In this document: positions 18,153-26,053 of the stretch, piece by piece
Layout of the letters: every line of letters starts with the position of its first letter
Position numbering within the stretch: the stretch's first letter is position 1
From: Bacteroidota bacterium
Lineage (GTDB): Bacteria; Bacteroidota; Bacteroidia; Chitinophagales; BACL12
Reading direction: 5' to 3'
NCBI GenBank assembly: GCA_016124275.1
Contig: WGOA01000086.1
Coordinates: forward strand, 1-36,808
Length of the DNA: 36,808 bases
Translations under genes and position numbers: made by a program
The notes under the pieces: generated by a model
What the model was told of the DNA's origin: nothing
Databases searched by the model: none
Seen by the model: the letters and a program-made list of their open reading frames with translations, nothing else

Positions 18153-18608
18153 ATGAACATTCGAAAAATTCTAGGGGTATTGGTGTTGCTGGGCGCTGTT
18201 GCGGGCGGCTTGGTCTATGTATTTGTCGTGAATAAACCCCATACGAACGTCGCTAAAGCGGAGGCTGCCTACGAAGGGTCCGCCACCGGATTGTATGCCG
18301 AGTTTCAGGCAGATGCCGCAGCTGCCGGCACCCGTTATGCTGGCAAAGTGGTCCAGGTTAGGGGTGTACTGGTAGAAATTGGGGGCACCGACGGATCCAT
18401 CAATTTGCAGTTGGAAGCAGGTAATCCCATGGGGGGAGGCCTCACCGCTGCTTTGGCAGACTCCGAAAACACGGCTGCCGCTGCTTTGGAGCCAGGGCAG
18501 GAAGTTGTCGTTCGCGGGGAGTGCAGTGGACTTGATCAGGACGAAGGAGGATTGCTCGGAGCTTTAGGGGCCACAGTACAATTGACGTCTTGCATTCTCG
18601 TTTATTAG
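18153..18608 (+). CDS. Membrane-anchored OB-fold (tRNA_anti-like) protein
   Basis: The protein (151 aa) has an N-terminal transmembrane segment (about residues 6-26) followed by NKPHTNVAKAEAAY and an OB-fold-like domain with YAGKVVQVRGVLVEI, LEPGQEVVVRGECSG and a terminal LTSCILVY. It matches the tRNA_anti-like family, common in Bacteroidota, whose members are exported or membrane-tethered despite the name. No biochemical role is established. Its end overlaps the region just before the cytochrome gene (next ATG 21 bases on), so it belongs to the same operon. Confidence 0.78.
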   Translation: MNIRKILGVLVLLGAVAGGLVYVFVVNKPHTNVAKAEAAYEGSATGLYAEFQADAAAAGTRYAGKVVQVRGVLVEIGGTDGSINLQLEAGNPMGGGLTAALADSENTAAAALEPGQEVVVRGECSGLDQDEGGLLGALGATVQLTSCILVY

Positions 18609-18628
18609 TAGCTGAAAACCACCGAGCG

Positions 18629-19366
18629 ATGACTTTTTTAACCCCACCTAAACTTGCAGCGGCTGGTTTGTTGTTGCTGGCTGGAGTGATCAGTTCCTGC
18701 CAACACGATCCGTTTATTCCGGATGGTTGGGTGCCGCCGATTGATCCGCCGGTGGATTCTCCTGGTCAACCTTTGGATCCTTGCGATCCGGATTCCGTGT
18801 ACTTTACCAACACCATTCTTCCCCTGCTCAATTCCAGTTGTGCCATTCCCGGATGCCACGATGCAGGAACGGCCGAAGAAGGAATTATCCTAAGCAGCTA
18901 TTCCTTAATCATCAACACAGGTGAAATTGAGCCCGGGGATCCTTCGGAATCCAAGGTTTTTGAAGCTATCACCGAAACCGACCCGGACAAAGTCATGCCG
19001 CCTCCCGGCAGCGGGGTTCCACCGTTGACGCCTGAACAAATCATGGACATTTTCACCTGGATCCAACAAGGTGCCTTAAACAATGGCTGTGATGGTTGCG
19101 ATACTACTGCCGTCACGTTCTCCGGAAGCATCTTTCCTTTGGTTCAGACCAACTGCACAGGTTGCCACAGCGGTTCATCCCCGCAAGGTGGACTGAGTCT
19201 GACCAACTATGCACAAATTTCGGCGGCAGCCAACAGCGGTATCCTGATGAATTCACTCAACGGTACCGGCGGCATTGTCCCGATGCCCTTTAATCAACCA
19301 ACGCTCTCGGATTGCGCTAAGCGAACCGTTCAAATTTGGATAGAAGATGGTGCGCCAAACAATTAA
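18629..19366 (+). CDS. Lipoprotein c-type cytochrome with one CX4CH and one CXXCH motif
   Basis: The protein (245 aa) has a lipobox (LAGVISSC), a proline-rich spacer and two similar cytochrome c-like units. The first unit has LLNSSCAIPGCHD, a CX4CH haem motif rather than the usual CXXCH, with the later methionine of DKVMPPPGSG as a likely axial ligand. The second has LVQTNCTGCHSG (CXXCH) and a later GIVPMPF. Both end in a helix of the form IWIEDGAPNN. It is expected to be an envelope electron carrier. I start at the ATG at 18629; a TTG at 18590 overlaps the OB-fold gene. Confidence 0.82.
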   Translation: MTFLTPPKLAAAGLLLLAGVISSCQHDPFIPDGWVPPIDPPVDSPGQPLDPCDPDSVYFTNTILPLLNSSCAIPGCHDAGTAEEGIILSSYSLIINTGEIEPGDPSESKVFEAITETDPDKVMPPPGSGVPPLTPEQIMDIFTWIQQGALNNGCDGCDTTAVTFSGSIFPLVQTNCTGCHSGSSPQGGLSLTNYAQISAAANSGILMNSLNGTGGIVPMPFNQPTLSDCAKRTVQIWIEDGAPNN

Positions 19367-19733
19367 ATACGTTCCAGGGTTTTTGCTTTTGCTGGGCATC
19401 GTCTTTGCAACAGGCAGTTGTTATTACGACAACGAAGAAGAGTTGTACGAGTTTTATTATGCGTCCAACCCTTGCGATACGACCGTTAGCACCTTTTCTG
19501 GCACGATTTTTCCCATCATTCAGGGCAATTGTGCTACAAGCGGTTGCCATGTTGCCGGTGGCTCTGGCCCCGGACTTTTGGAAAACTACGACCAGGTAAA
19601 ATCCATTGTTGACAATGGAAAACTGGAGAACCGGGTATTGGTACTTCGCAACATGCCACCCGGCGGTCCCCTCACAGACTGCCAACTTGTGCTGATTCAG
19701 CGCTGGCTTGACAACGGAGCAACAAACAATTAG
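19347..19733 (+). CDS. Small lipoprotein cytochrome c with a CX4CH motif
   Basis: The protein (128 aa) has a lipobox (GIVFATGSC) and a single haem-binding unit, IIQGNCATSGCHVAGG (CX4CH), with NMPPGGPL providing a probable methionine ligand and a final helix LIQRWLDNGATNN. It is homologous to the units of the preceding gene, whose end it overlaps by 20 bases, which indicates a tandem duplication and translational coupling. The likely role is electron transfer in the periplasm. Haem attachment at CX4CH is known for some cytochromes but is not proven here. Confidence 0.8.
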   Translation: MVRQTIKYVPGFLLLLGIVFATGSCYYDNEEELYEFYYASNPCDTTVSTFSGTIFPIIQGNCATSGCHVAGGSGPGLLENYDQVKSIVDNGKLENRVLVLRNMPPGGPLTDCQLVLIQRWLDNGATNN

Positions 19734-19832
19734 GCCCTAGATGTGCTGCAGGCATGGCCAAACAAATTAGCCTTTCTTCAAATTGGCCTTTCTTCAAATT
19801 GGCAAAGCGCCAAGACAAACCAAAAAAATACA

Positions 19833-20384
19833 ATGAGAAACATTATGTTAGTGGCCCTGCTCGCCATCAGCGTTCAGGCCGCCCAGGCGCAGAACCGTTG
19901 GTTCACCAAAGAAGGGTATGTGCGTTTTTACTCCCATACGCCTATGGAGGACATTGAAGCCAAAAACTACCAGGTAAACAGCCTGGTTGACTTCAGCACA
20001 GGAGATATGGCCTTCAGCATGTTGATGAAGAGCTTTCAGTTTGAAAAAGCCCTGATGGAAGAGCACTTTAATGAAAAGTATGTCGAAAGTGCCAAGTTCC
20101 CCAAAGCAACTTTTGAAGGTAAGTATGTGGCCGGTACCTCCATTGATCCGCGTAAAGCCGGCGAGCACAAAGTGACCGTTCAGGGCAAATTGACCATCCA
20201 CGGCGTAACCCGGGATGTGCAAACCACCGGTGTCTTCAAGGCAGATGGCAATGGTACGGTGGTAGGTACTGCTGTTTTCACGGTTAAGGTAGCCGACTAC
20301 GACATCAAAGTACCCGGCGTGGTGAAAGACAACATTGCCGAGAGCATTGAAATCTCTGTAAAGACGGAGTACAAGCCCATGTGA
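19833..20384 (+). CDS. YceI family protein
   Basis: The protein (183 aa) has a signal peptide (MRNIMLVALLAISVQAAQAQ) and a YceI domain: VRFYSHTPMEDIEAKN, FPKATFEGKYV, KLTIHGVTRDVQ and NIAESIEISVKTEY. It is a paralogue of the YceI at 13531, and the two flank the kinase, regulator and cytochrome genes. A bound isoprenoid or quinone-like ligand is possible by family analogy. The ATG at 19833 is chosen because it begins a standard signal peptide. The next gene starts 2 bases after the stop. Confidence 0.92.
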   Translation: MRNIMLVALLAISVQAAQAQNRWFTKEGYVRFYSHTPMEDIEAKNYQVNSLVDFSTGDMAFSMLMKSFQFEKALMEEHFNEKYVESAKFPKATFEGKYVAGTSIDPRKAGEHKVTVQGKLTIHGVTRDVQTTGVFKADGNGTVVGTAVFTVKVADYDIKVPGVVKDNIAESIEISVKTEYKPM

Positions 20385-20385
20385 G

Positions 20386-21336
20386 ATGAGAAAAAGCCTG
20401 ATTGCCTTTATTCTGACCTTATTGGCTGCCTGGCCGGCCCGGGCCCAGGATTTGTTGGACTTGTTGAACGCAACGGAAGAAGAACCCGTTGAGTACGCGT
20501 TTGCAACCTTTAAAACCACCAGGCTCATTAATGGCCATTCGGTGGAAACATATTCCGGCAAGGAACTGCTGTTCCTGATTAGTCACCGCTTCGGCCGCAT
20601 CAACGGGGGAGCATCGGAGTTCTTCGGGCTGGATAACGCCACAATTCGCCTGGGGCTGGAATACGGCATCACCGATCGGTTGGGCGTGGGCCTTGGGCGC
20701 TCATCGTTCGAAAAACTCTACGACGGTTTTGTCAAGTACAAGGTGCTGCAACAAAAATCGGGGGCTGAAAATTTTCCAGTGACCGTTACGCTTTTTAGCT
20801 CAGTGGCCATCAAAACGCTGGAATGGCCTGAACCAGAGCGCGAAAACTACTTCAGTTCCAGGATGTATTACACCTTTCAAACGCTGATTGCGCGCAAGTT
20901 CTCTGAAGGGTTCAGCCTTCAACTCAGCCCAACGCTGGTGCACCGAAACCTGGTTGACTCGCTCGCAGACGCGAACGATGTTTTCGCCCTTGGGGTGGGA
21001 GCGCGCCAAAAAATCACCGGGTCGCTGTCGGTAAACGCCGAGTACTTCTACGTTTTTCCCGGGCAAATTTCCAGCCCGCTCAACGGGGAAACCGTGCAAA
21101 ACGCGCTCTCCATCGGCTTAGACCTGGAAACCGGGGGACACGTGTTTCAACTGCACATGACCAACTCCCGCGGCATGATTGAAAAGCTATTCGTTACCGA
21201 AAGCACCGGAAACTGGCTGGATGGTGACATCCACTTTGGCTTCAACATCAGCCGTGTGTTCAGCTTGGGCAGTTCTGAGGGAAAGGGCGAAAAGAGAAAA
21301 GGCGACGCCCCTGCTGAGGCACCGCCTTCCTGGTAA
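20386..21336 (+). CDS. DUF5777 family outer-membrane beta-barrel protein
   Basis: The protein (316 aa) has a signal peptide ending at PARAQ, then LINGHSVETYSGKELLFLISHRFGRI split around conserved positions, ITDRLGVGLGRS and many alternating amphipathic strands typical of an outer-membrane barrel. It resembles the DUF5777 family of Bacteroidota. These barrels often lie beside YceI and cytochrome genes, as here; function is unknown. It begins 2 bases after the YceI stop and ends the cluster. The C-terminal tail (KGEKRKGDAPAEAPPSW) extends beyond the last strand. Confidence 0.85.
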   Translation: MRKSLIAFILTLLAAWPARAQDLLDLLNATEEEPVEYAFATFKTTRLINGHSVETYSGKELLFLISHRFGRINGGASEFFGLDNATIRLGLEYGITDRLGVGLGRSSFEKLYDGFVKYKVLQQKSGAENFPVTVTLFSSVAIKTLEWPEPERENYFSSRMYYTFQTLIARKFSEGFSLQLSPTLVHRNLVDSLADANDVFALGVGARQKITGSLSVNAEYFYVFPGQISSPLNGETVQNALSIGLDLETGGHVFQLHMTNSRGMIEKLFVTESTGNWLDGDIHFGFNISRVFSLGSSEGKGEKRKGDAPAEAPPSW

Positions 21337-21387
21337 AAACAGGAATCTTCTTCAAACAAGTTACCATCCATATGGGGTCCTGTTTTT
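21335..21387. terminator. Bidirectional terminator candidate between convergent genes
   Basis: AAAAACAGGA (21335-21344) and TCCTGTTTTT (21378-21387) form a perfect 10-base stem with A and T tracts on the outer flanks and a 33-base loop. It sits at the DUF5777 stop, before the convergent Usp gene. The long loop lowers certainty. Confidence 0.5.
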
Positions 21388-21493
21388 GCCTGCAGCGACC
21401 AGGTATGCCAACCATGAACACCGGAGTTTCCTCCCTTCCCTGAGCAGGCTTAACGGTTGGCAAAAGGCCGTACAAGAGGAGTTTAGCAGTGCC

Positions 21494-22348
21494 TTATGCC
21501 TGCTGTGGAGGAAAGATCAACAAAGGCACTTGCGTATGCATGGCCAGGCGTCTGGTCATGCTGCGGTGAATCAGTTTCTGCAAAAAGGGATGGTGTTCCC
21601 GAATCATGACCAATAGATCCACCTCGTTCTCATCGCAGTAGGTGGCCAACGCCTCTTCAACATCATGGCCTGGAATGACCTCACCTTTAGCCTGGCTGCG
21701 ACCAGGCATGGATTTATAGGCATTGAGCGAGCCAGCAATGACGCCACTGGTGACCACATCGCGCTCTTCAACCACATGCAGGAACGTGAGCTCGGCGCCA
21801 CAGCGGGAAGCCAAATCATCCAGCTCGCGCAGCAAACTCCCTTCTGAAAGCGGCGTTTCCAAGGCACAGGCAATGTGCCTGAATGGGGCAATTTTAACCC
21901 CATGCGGGACGGCCAAAATTGGCCGATCTGAACGCCCAACTACCGCCGCAGTTACACTGCCAAACAGCGCTCCGGCAACCCCACCGGCACCGCGGGTGCC
22001 CATAACAATCCAATCGGCTTCTTCTTCACGGGCCAGGCGGCTAATCTCGCCGGCGGCAAAGCCTGTCCGGACTACTGTCCTGAATTCAATGGCCTTCAGG
22101 GCTGCTGCTAAAGGAGCATCCCCTTCGCCCAATGTTTTGATCATTCGCTGCAAACGCTCGTGAAGCCGCTCTTCCAGGAGCGCATCAACCTCCGCTGTAG
22201 CCACTTCCGCATAAGGATCGGTCATGGGAACACCCTGAACATGCAACAGTTTAATGACCGCCTGGTAGCGGCCCGCCAGATCAACGGCTACCCGCAAAGC
22301 CTCGCTGCTGGGCTCAGAAAAGTCAACGGGGACAAGAATAGTTTTCAT
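21494..22348 (-). CDS. Universal stress protein, tandem Usp domains
   Basis: The protein (284 aa) contains two Usp domains. The first (about 1-145) starts MKTILVPVDFSEPSSEA and carries the ATP-binding pattern GTRGAGGVAGALFGS (G-2x-G-9x-G-S). The second (about 150-284) starts FRHIACALETP and ends PLLIFPP with a less conserved loop. Usp proteins bind ATP and support survival under starvation, hypoxia or redox stress. The ATG at 22348 is chosen over an upstream in-frame start because it begins the domain. It follows the Usp gene at 22389 by 40 bases and shares its strand, so it is probably driven by the operator-bearing promoter at 23340-23383. Confidence 0.92.
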   Translation of the reverse strand: MKTILVPVDFSEPSSEALRVAVDLAGRYQAVIKLLHVQGVPMTDPYAEVATAEVDALLEERLHERLQRMIKTLGEGDAPLAAALKAIEFRTVVRTGFAAGEISRLAREEEADWIVMGTRGAGGVAGALFGSVTAAVVGRSDRPILAVPHGVKIAPFRHIACALETPLSEGSLLRELDDLASRCGAELTFLHVVEERDVVTSGVIAGSLNAYKSMPGRSQAKGEVIPGHDVEEALATYCDENEVDLLVMIREHHPFLQKLIHRSMTRRLAMHTQVPLLIFPPQQA

Positions 22349-22388
22349 GGTGCTGAATTTTCTGTGAAGTTGAAGCGAATGCCTTGCC

Positions 22389-23672
22389 TTATGCTCTGCT
22401 TTTAGCGGCCGCATCCGGAGATTTGGAATGAAGTTGCCGTTTATGCGCGGTTTTTACAACCCAGACCGGTACATCTTCGACAGATTGAAGCAAACTTTCT
22501 GTTACCGAGCCAATTAAGGCACCGGTTAAACCACTCCGACCTTTTCCGCCGATCAGGATCATGTCTGCGGGAAGGTCAGAAGCGCTTTCTGCAACGGTTC
22601 TTGCTACGCTTCGATCTGCCTTAGCGTTGACGATGACCCGGGCATTGGGCGCCTGGTATTTCTCCTTGAATTCTTCCATCTGTTCTTCTGCGGCTTCGCG
22701 AAGCAAGTCCACCATGTTGGAGCCAGCCAGCCCATCGTAGTAAATGGAAGATGGCAGGTGACAGGCGTGGAAGAGAAAAAGTTCTGAGCCTTGAATATGA
22801 TCACTAATCCATTCAGCGGTCTCCAACGCTTTTGCAGAAGGTGCTGAAAAGTCTGTGGGTACTAAAAAAGTTCGCAATTGGAAAGTCGGCTTTTCGGGTA
22901 CAAACAAAACCGAACACTCGGACTTGCGGGCAATTCTTCGAGGAATAACGCCGCTGCCCCCTACCCTTTTCTTCCTGCCCATGATCATCAATTCTGCTGT
23001 CTTAATGTGCGCCCAGCGAAGCAATTGGCTTTCGGGTTTACCCTCTACAACCATGCACTCTGTGGCGTAGCGCTCTGATTCTGGGAATTCCTCCCGAACC
23101 TTGGTTTGCATATCGCGAACCAGGCGTTCATCCAGGGGAAGTTCGGCATCGCTTAACGCACTCTTTGCGATATCCGGCAAATCGAGATTGGGATAAACGT
23201 GAACAAAGTAAATTTTCTCAGGCGATAGCATATCCGCCAAAGAAGCCGTGTATTCAATCACGGCGCGGTCCATTGCGGTAAAGTCAAGACCAACGATCCA
23301 GGTGATTGGAGTTTTCATGGGGGGGTGTTTTACTTGATCCAAACCTACAATGCTTCTGGTGGCACGCCCATGAGTGCGCTCATTACGAGGGCTAACCTTC
23401 ATCAAATACGAATCCAGCTCTGTGTTCTGCGCACAGGCCATTCTAAACAATTCGATCAGCTCGGCGCGAAAAGGTACTCGCCCAACGATGGCAAGTTTTC
23501 CATTGATTTCAAGTGCCGGGGTTCTGGAAACTCTGCGCTCGATCAAAAGATCCAAATCCTGAACAATAGATAAATCTATGTTCAGGCCAAGTGACACAGC
23601 AGCTTGACGGACTTTGTCTTCCATCATGCGTTGACGTTCGCAGCCGGTTCCAAAAATTCGAAGGCGCAGCAT
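22389..23672 (-). CDS. Thioredoxin-fold segment fused in frame to a tandem-Usp protein
   Basis: The open frame (427 aa) begins with a small thioredoxin-like domain (about residues 1-78: RLRIFGTGC, cis-Pro segment SRTPALEINGK, IVGRVPF) of the kind usually carrying GCxxC; here it is CERQ, so the second cysteine is missing. A 40-residue linker with no recognisable fold leads to a Usp pair starting at Met119 (MKTPITWIVGLDF), with GGKGRSGLTGALIGS as ATP site near the C-terminus. An internal promoter with a perfect operator lies in the linker DNA (23340-23383), so the 309-aa Usp from the ATG at 23318 is probably made on its own. Whether the full fusion is also made is open. Confidence 0.8.
   Translation of the reverse strand: MLRLRIFGTGCERQRMMEDKVRQAAVSLGLNIDLSIVQDLDLLIERRVSRTPALEINGKLAIVGRVPFRAELIELFRMACAQNTELDSYLMKVSPRNERTHGRATRSIVGLDQVKHPPMKTPITWIVGLDFTAMDRAVIEYTASLADMLSPEKIYFVHVYPNLDLPDIAKSALSDAELPLDERLVRDMQTKVREEFPESERYATECMVVEGKPESQLLRWAHIKTAELMIMGRKKRVGGSGVIPRRIARKSECSVLFVPEKPTFQLRTFLVPTDFSAPSAKALETAEWISDHIQGSELFLFHACHLPSSIYYDGLAGSNMVDLLREAAEEQMEEFKEKYQAPNARVIVNAKADRSVARTVAESASDLPADMILIGGKGRSGLTGALIGSVTESLLQSVEDVPVWVVKTAHKRQLHSKSPDAAAKSRA
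23340..23383 (-). promoter_or_regulatory. CRP/FNR-type operator and -7 box inside the fusion frame, before the Usp at 23318
   Basis: The dyad ATGAG-TGCG-CTCAT (23370-23383) has its centre 36.5 bases upstream of the last base of the -7 box TAGGTTTG (minus strand; 23340-23347). The box lies 22 bases before the ATG at 23318. The spacing is identical to three other promoters in this window and fits a class II activator at about -41. Confidence 0.7.
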
Positions 23673-23676
23673 AGGA

Positions 23677-24513
23677 CTAAGCGGGAAAAACCAACAGCGG
23701 AGAACGGGCGTGCCAGGCCATTTCGCGGGTCAGGCTCTCGCTGTCCCACTCGTCTTCCCGGCGGTGCCGACTGCGCAGGACCAATAAATCCGCTTCGCGA
23801 TTCTCCAGGTAATCGCGGAGGGTTTCGCCTAAGTCAACGCCGCGGACCAAGTCAAACGAACAACGGTCATCTTCCATTAAATCGTGAAAGGTCTGCTGGA
23901 AGTTTTGGTATTCATCCGGTTGATCAAAAACAGCGTGTTCCCGAATATGGAGAACCGTCAGGCGTGAATCCAGGCGGGCGGCCATGTATTGCAAAAACCG
24001 AAGGGTATTCCGGTCATTGTCGTGGAAATCGACGGCATAGACGATGTGCGAAGGGTCTTTGTCCATGGCCCCATCCGGGATTACCAGCACCGGGACGTCA
24101 GCCGTGCGCAACATGGTTGTTGCTACAGAGCCCAATCCCCCTTCGACCAATTCATGTGCGCCTTGTGTACCCATAATGATCAGGTCACAGGCAAAACGCT
24201 TGCTGAATGAAGCAGTTCCTTCTTCTGGGTAATCTTCAACCAACACCGTTTCTACCTGCACAAGGTCACCGGAACGCTTGACCCCAACCGGTTTGCCGGA
24301 AGCCAGAAATTCTTCCATCATGGCCTGAAGCCTGGTTCGTTCCGCTTCTACCCAAGCCTCTTCCGCATTGCCCTCCGCGAAGGCACTGATTGGAACGCGG
24401 AAGGCATGAAGCGCCACAATGTCCGCATCAAAGGCCGAAGCCAATCGCAGCGCATGATCCATGGCATGCCTGGACAGCGGGCTAAAATCGATGGGAACGA
24501 GTATTCGTTTCAT
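23677..24513 (-). CDS. Universal stress protein, tandem Usp domains
   Basis: The protein (278 aa) starts MKRILVPIDFSPLSRHA. The first domain carries GTQGAHELVEGGLGS, a complete G-2x-G-9x-G-S ATP motif; the second (from about HIVYAVDFHDNDRN) is degenerate and ends SPLLVFPA. The ATG at 24513 is chosen because an operator/promoter lies just upstream; an open frame extends further but through that promoter. The next gene on the same strand, the thioredoxin-fold/Usp frame, starts 4 bases after its stop. It is divergent from the FixL-like kinase, and the two share a 168-base intergenic region. Confidence 0.93.
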   Translation of the reverse strand: MKRILVPIDFSPLSRHAMDHALRLASAFDADIVALHAFRVPISAFAEGNAEEAWVEAERTRLQAMMEEFLASGKPVGVKRSGDLVQVETVLVEDYPEEGTASFSKRFACDLIIMGTQGAHELVEGGLGSVATTMLRTADVPVLVIPDGAMDKDPSHIVYAVDFHDNDRNTLRFLQYMAARLDSRLTVLHIREHAVFDQPDEYQNFQQTFHDLMEDDRCSFDLVRGVDLGETLRDYLENREADLLVLRSRHRREDEWDSESLTREMAWHARSPLLVFPA

Positions 24514-24531
24514 GGATGCCGAGTTTGCACT

Positions 24532-24575
24532 CAAAATACCCGGTTCCTCGTCTGCCTTACCATGACCTGTGTCAT
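24532..24575 (-). promoter_or_regulatory. CRP/FNR-type operator and -7 box before the Usp at 24513
   Basis: The perfect dyad ATGAC-CTGT-GTCAT (24562-24575) is centred 36.5 bases upstream of the final G of TATTTTG (minus strand, 24532-24538), which lies 19 bases from the ATG. No correctly spaced box serves the divergent kinase gene, so the site is assigned to the Usp. Confidence 0.75.
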
Positions 24576-24681
24576 TGGCTTCGCTCACCTCCATCAACCT
24601 ATGAGGGTTCCCAAAGGCTCAGAACGGGCGAAAAGACCCTGCTTCTGGGCATTTACCCCTAAATTTAAGGCCCCTGCAGGA

Positions 24682-25956
24682 ATGAAAACCTTAGAAAACA
24701 GTTCTGAAGCTTTTCTGAAATCCGTCTTTGATACGGCTGTGGACGGCATTATTGTTATTGACCATCGGGGCATTATGTTAACCGCTAATCCATCAGCAGG
24801 GCGGTTGTTCGGGTATTCGATGGAAGAAATGGTGGGGGTTAATGTTAATATGTTGATGCCCAGTCCTCATCGGGCACAACACGATCACTACATCCACCGC
24901 TATTTAAAGACCGGTCAGGCCCGGATCATCGGGATCGGACGCGAAGTGGAAGGCCGCAAAAAGGATGGAACCTCCTTTCCCTTTCGTTTGAGCATCAGCG
25001 AAGTCCTCCTGGATGATGGCGAAATGGGCTTTACCGGCATTATCCACGACATTTCTGAAGTGAAACGCGTTGAGCACGAACTCAGGGAACTCAATGCCGA
25101 ATTAGAAGGCAAAGTGCGCGAGCGAACCGAAGAGCTGTCCAAAGCGGTGAACCGCCTGTTAACGACCAACAGCGATCTTGAACACGAAGTGGCCGAACGG
25201 CGCCGCACGGAAAACAAACTCCGCAGGATGCACGTGGACCTGGAGGATGCCCTAAACCGCGAAAAAGAACTCGGAGATCTTAAATCGCGATTTTTAACCT
25301 TGGCCTCCCACGAGTTTCGCACACCCCTGACCACCATCTTGTCTTCCGCTTCCCTGATAGGCCGCTACGATGATGATGCCGGCCAGATCAAACGGTTGCG
25401 CCACATAGAACGCATCAATGGAGCTGTCCGGACCCTGACCGGATTGTTGGAAGACTTTTTGAGCGTGGGCAGGCTGGAGGAAGGAAAAATCCAACCCAAT
25501 TTTGAAGAAGCCAACCTGGAAGAGAAGCTCCGGGAGTGGACCAATGACTTCCAGGAGACCCTCTGGAAAGAGGGAACATTAGCATTTTTTGCTTCGGAAG
25601 CCGGCGCATTTAGTGCCTCCACCGATCTGCGCATCCTGCAAACCATTCTTTTCAACCTGCTTTCCAACGCCGTTAAGTATTCACTTGAACCGATCCAAAT
25701 CAAGGTATCGCTGCTGCGACAGGAAAACCTGGCCCTGATTAGCGTGCAGGACAATGGCATCGGGATACCCGAAAAGGACATGGAGCACCTCACAGAACGG
25801 TTCTTTCGAGCCACCAACGTCAGCCATATCCAGGGAACCGGTCTGGGATTGCACATTGTTCGGGAATACGCAGAACTTTTAGGGGGAACACTCTCCATCC
25901 AGTCCAAGGCCGATCAGGGTTCAACGTTTACCGTTGTATTACCGCTACTCCCTTAA
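24682..25956 (+). CDS. FixL-like haem-PAS sensor histidine kinase
   Basis: The protein (424 aa) has a PAS domain (about 8-120), a coiled coil (about 125-195), a dimerisation/phospho-acceptor domain with His210 (LASHEFRTPLTT) and an ATPase domain with NLLSNAVKYS, DNGIGIP and GTGLGLHI. No transmembrane helix is seen, so it is soluble. The PAS segment closely tracks Bradyrhizobium FixL around the haem: His67 (QHDHYIHRY), Arg73, Ile82 and Arg87 (IIGIGR) align by spacing with FixL His200, Arg206, Ile215 and Arg220. It should therefore be a haem oxygen sensor, kinase-active when oxygen is low; this is inferred by homology. The ATG at 24682 lies 15 bases after a TAAATTTA near-consensus box. The partner regulator begins 97 bases downstream. 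Confidence 0.92.
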   Translation: MKTLENSSEAFLKSVFDTAVDGIIVIDHRGIMLTANPSAGRLFGYSMEEMVGVNVNMLMPSPHRAQHDHYIHRYLKTGQARIIGIGREVEGRKKDGTSFPFRLSISEVLLDDGEMGFTGIIHDISEVKRVEHELRELNAELEGKVRERTEELSKAVNRLLTTNSDLEHEVAERRRTENKLRRMHVDLEDALNREKELGDLKSRFLTLASHEFRTPLTTILSSASLIGRYDDDAGQIKRLRHIERINGAVRTLTGLLEDFLSVGRLEEGKIQPNFEEANLEEKLREWTNDFQETLWKEGTLAFFASEAGAFSASTDLRILQTILFNLLSNAVKYSLEPIQIKVSLLRQENLALISVQDNGIGIPEKDMEHLTERFFRATNVSHIQGTGLGLHIVREYAELLGGTLSIQSKADQGSTFTVVLPLLP

Positions 25957-25975
25957 TGTTCAAGGAGTTAATTTT

Positions 25976-25990
25976 AGACTGCTCCAGTCT
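25976..25990 (+). other. Inverted repeat between the kinase and regulator genes
   Basis: AGACTG-CTC-CAGTCT is a perfect 6-base dyad 20 bases after the kinase stop. It may be a weak terminator or attenuator, or an operator for the regulator gene. It does not match the TGA-N6-TCA sites. Confidence 0.35.
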
Positions 25991-26053
25991 TAACTGGCGA
26001 TGCTTCAAGGCTTAAAGCATGAGCATTTCTCGAATAAACGCAGGCTATTCCGT

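Noticed and set aside
24596-24681. Operator control of the FixL-like kinase by the dyad at 24562
   Set aside because: No -7 box lies at the required offset on the plus strand; the near-consensus TAAATTTA box at 24660 is too far away, so the site is assigned to the divergent Usp gene only.
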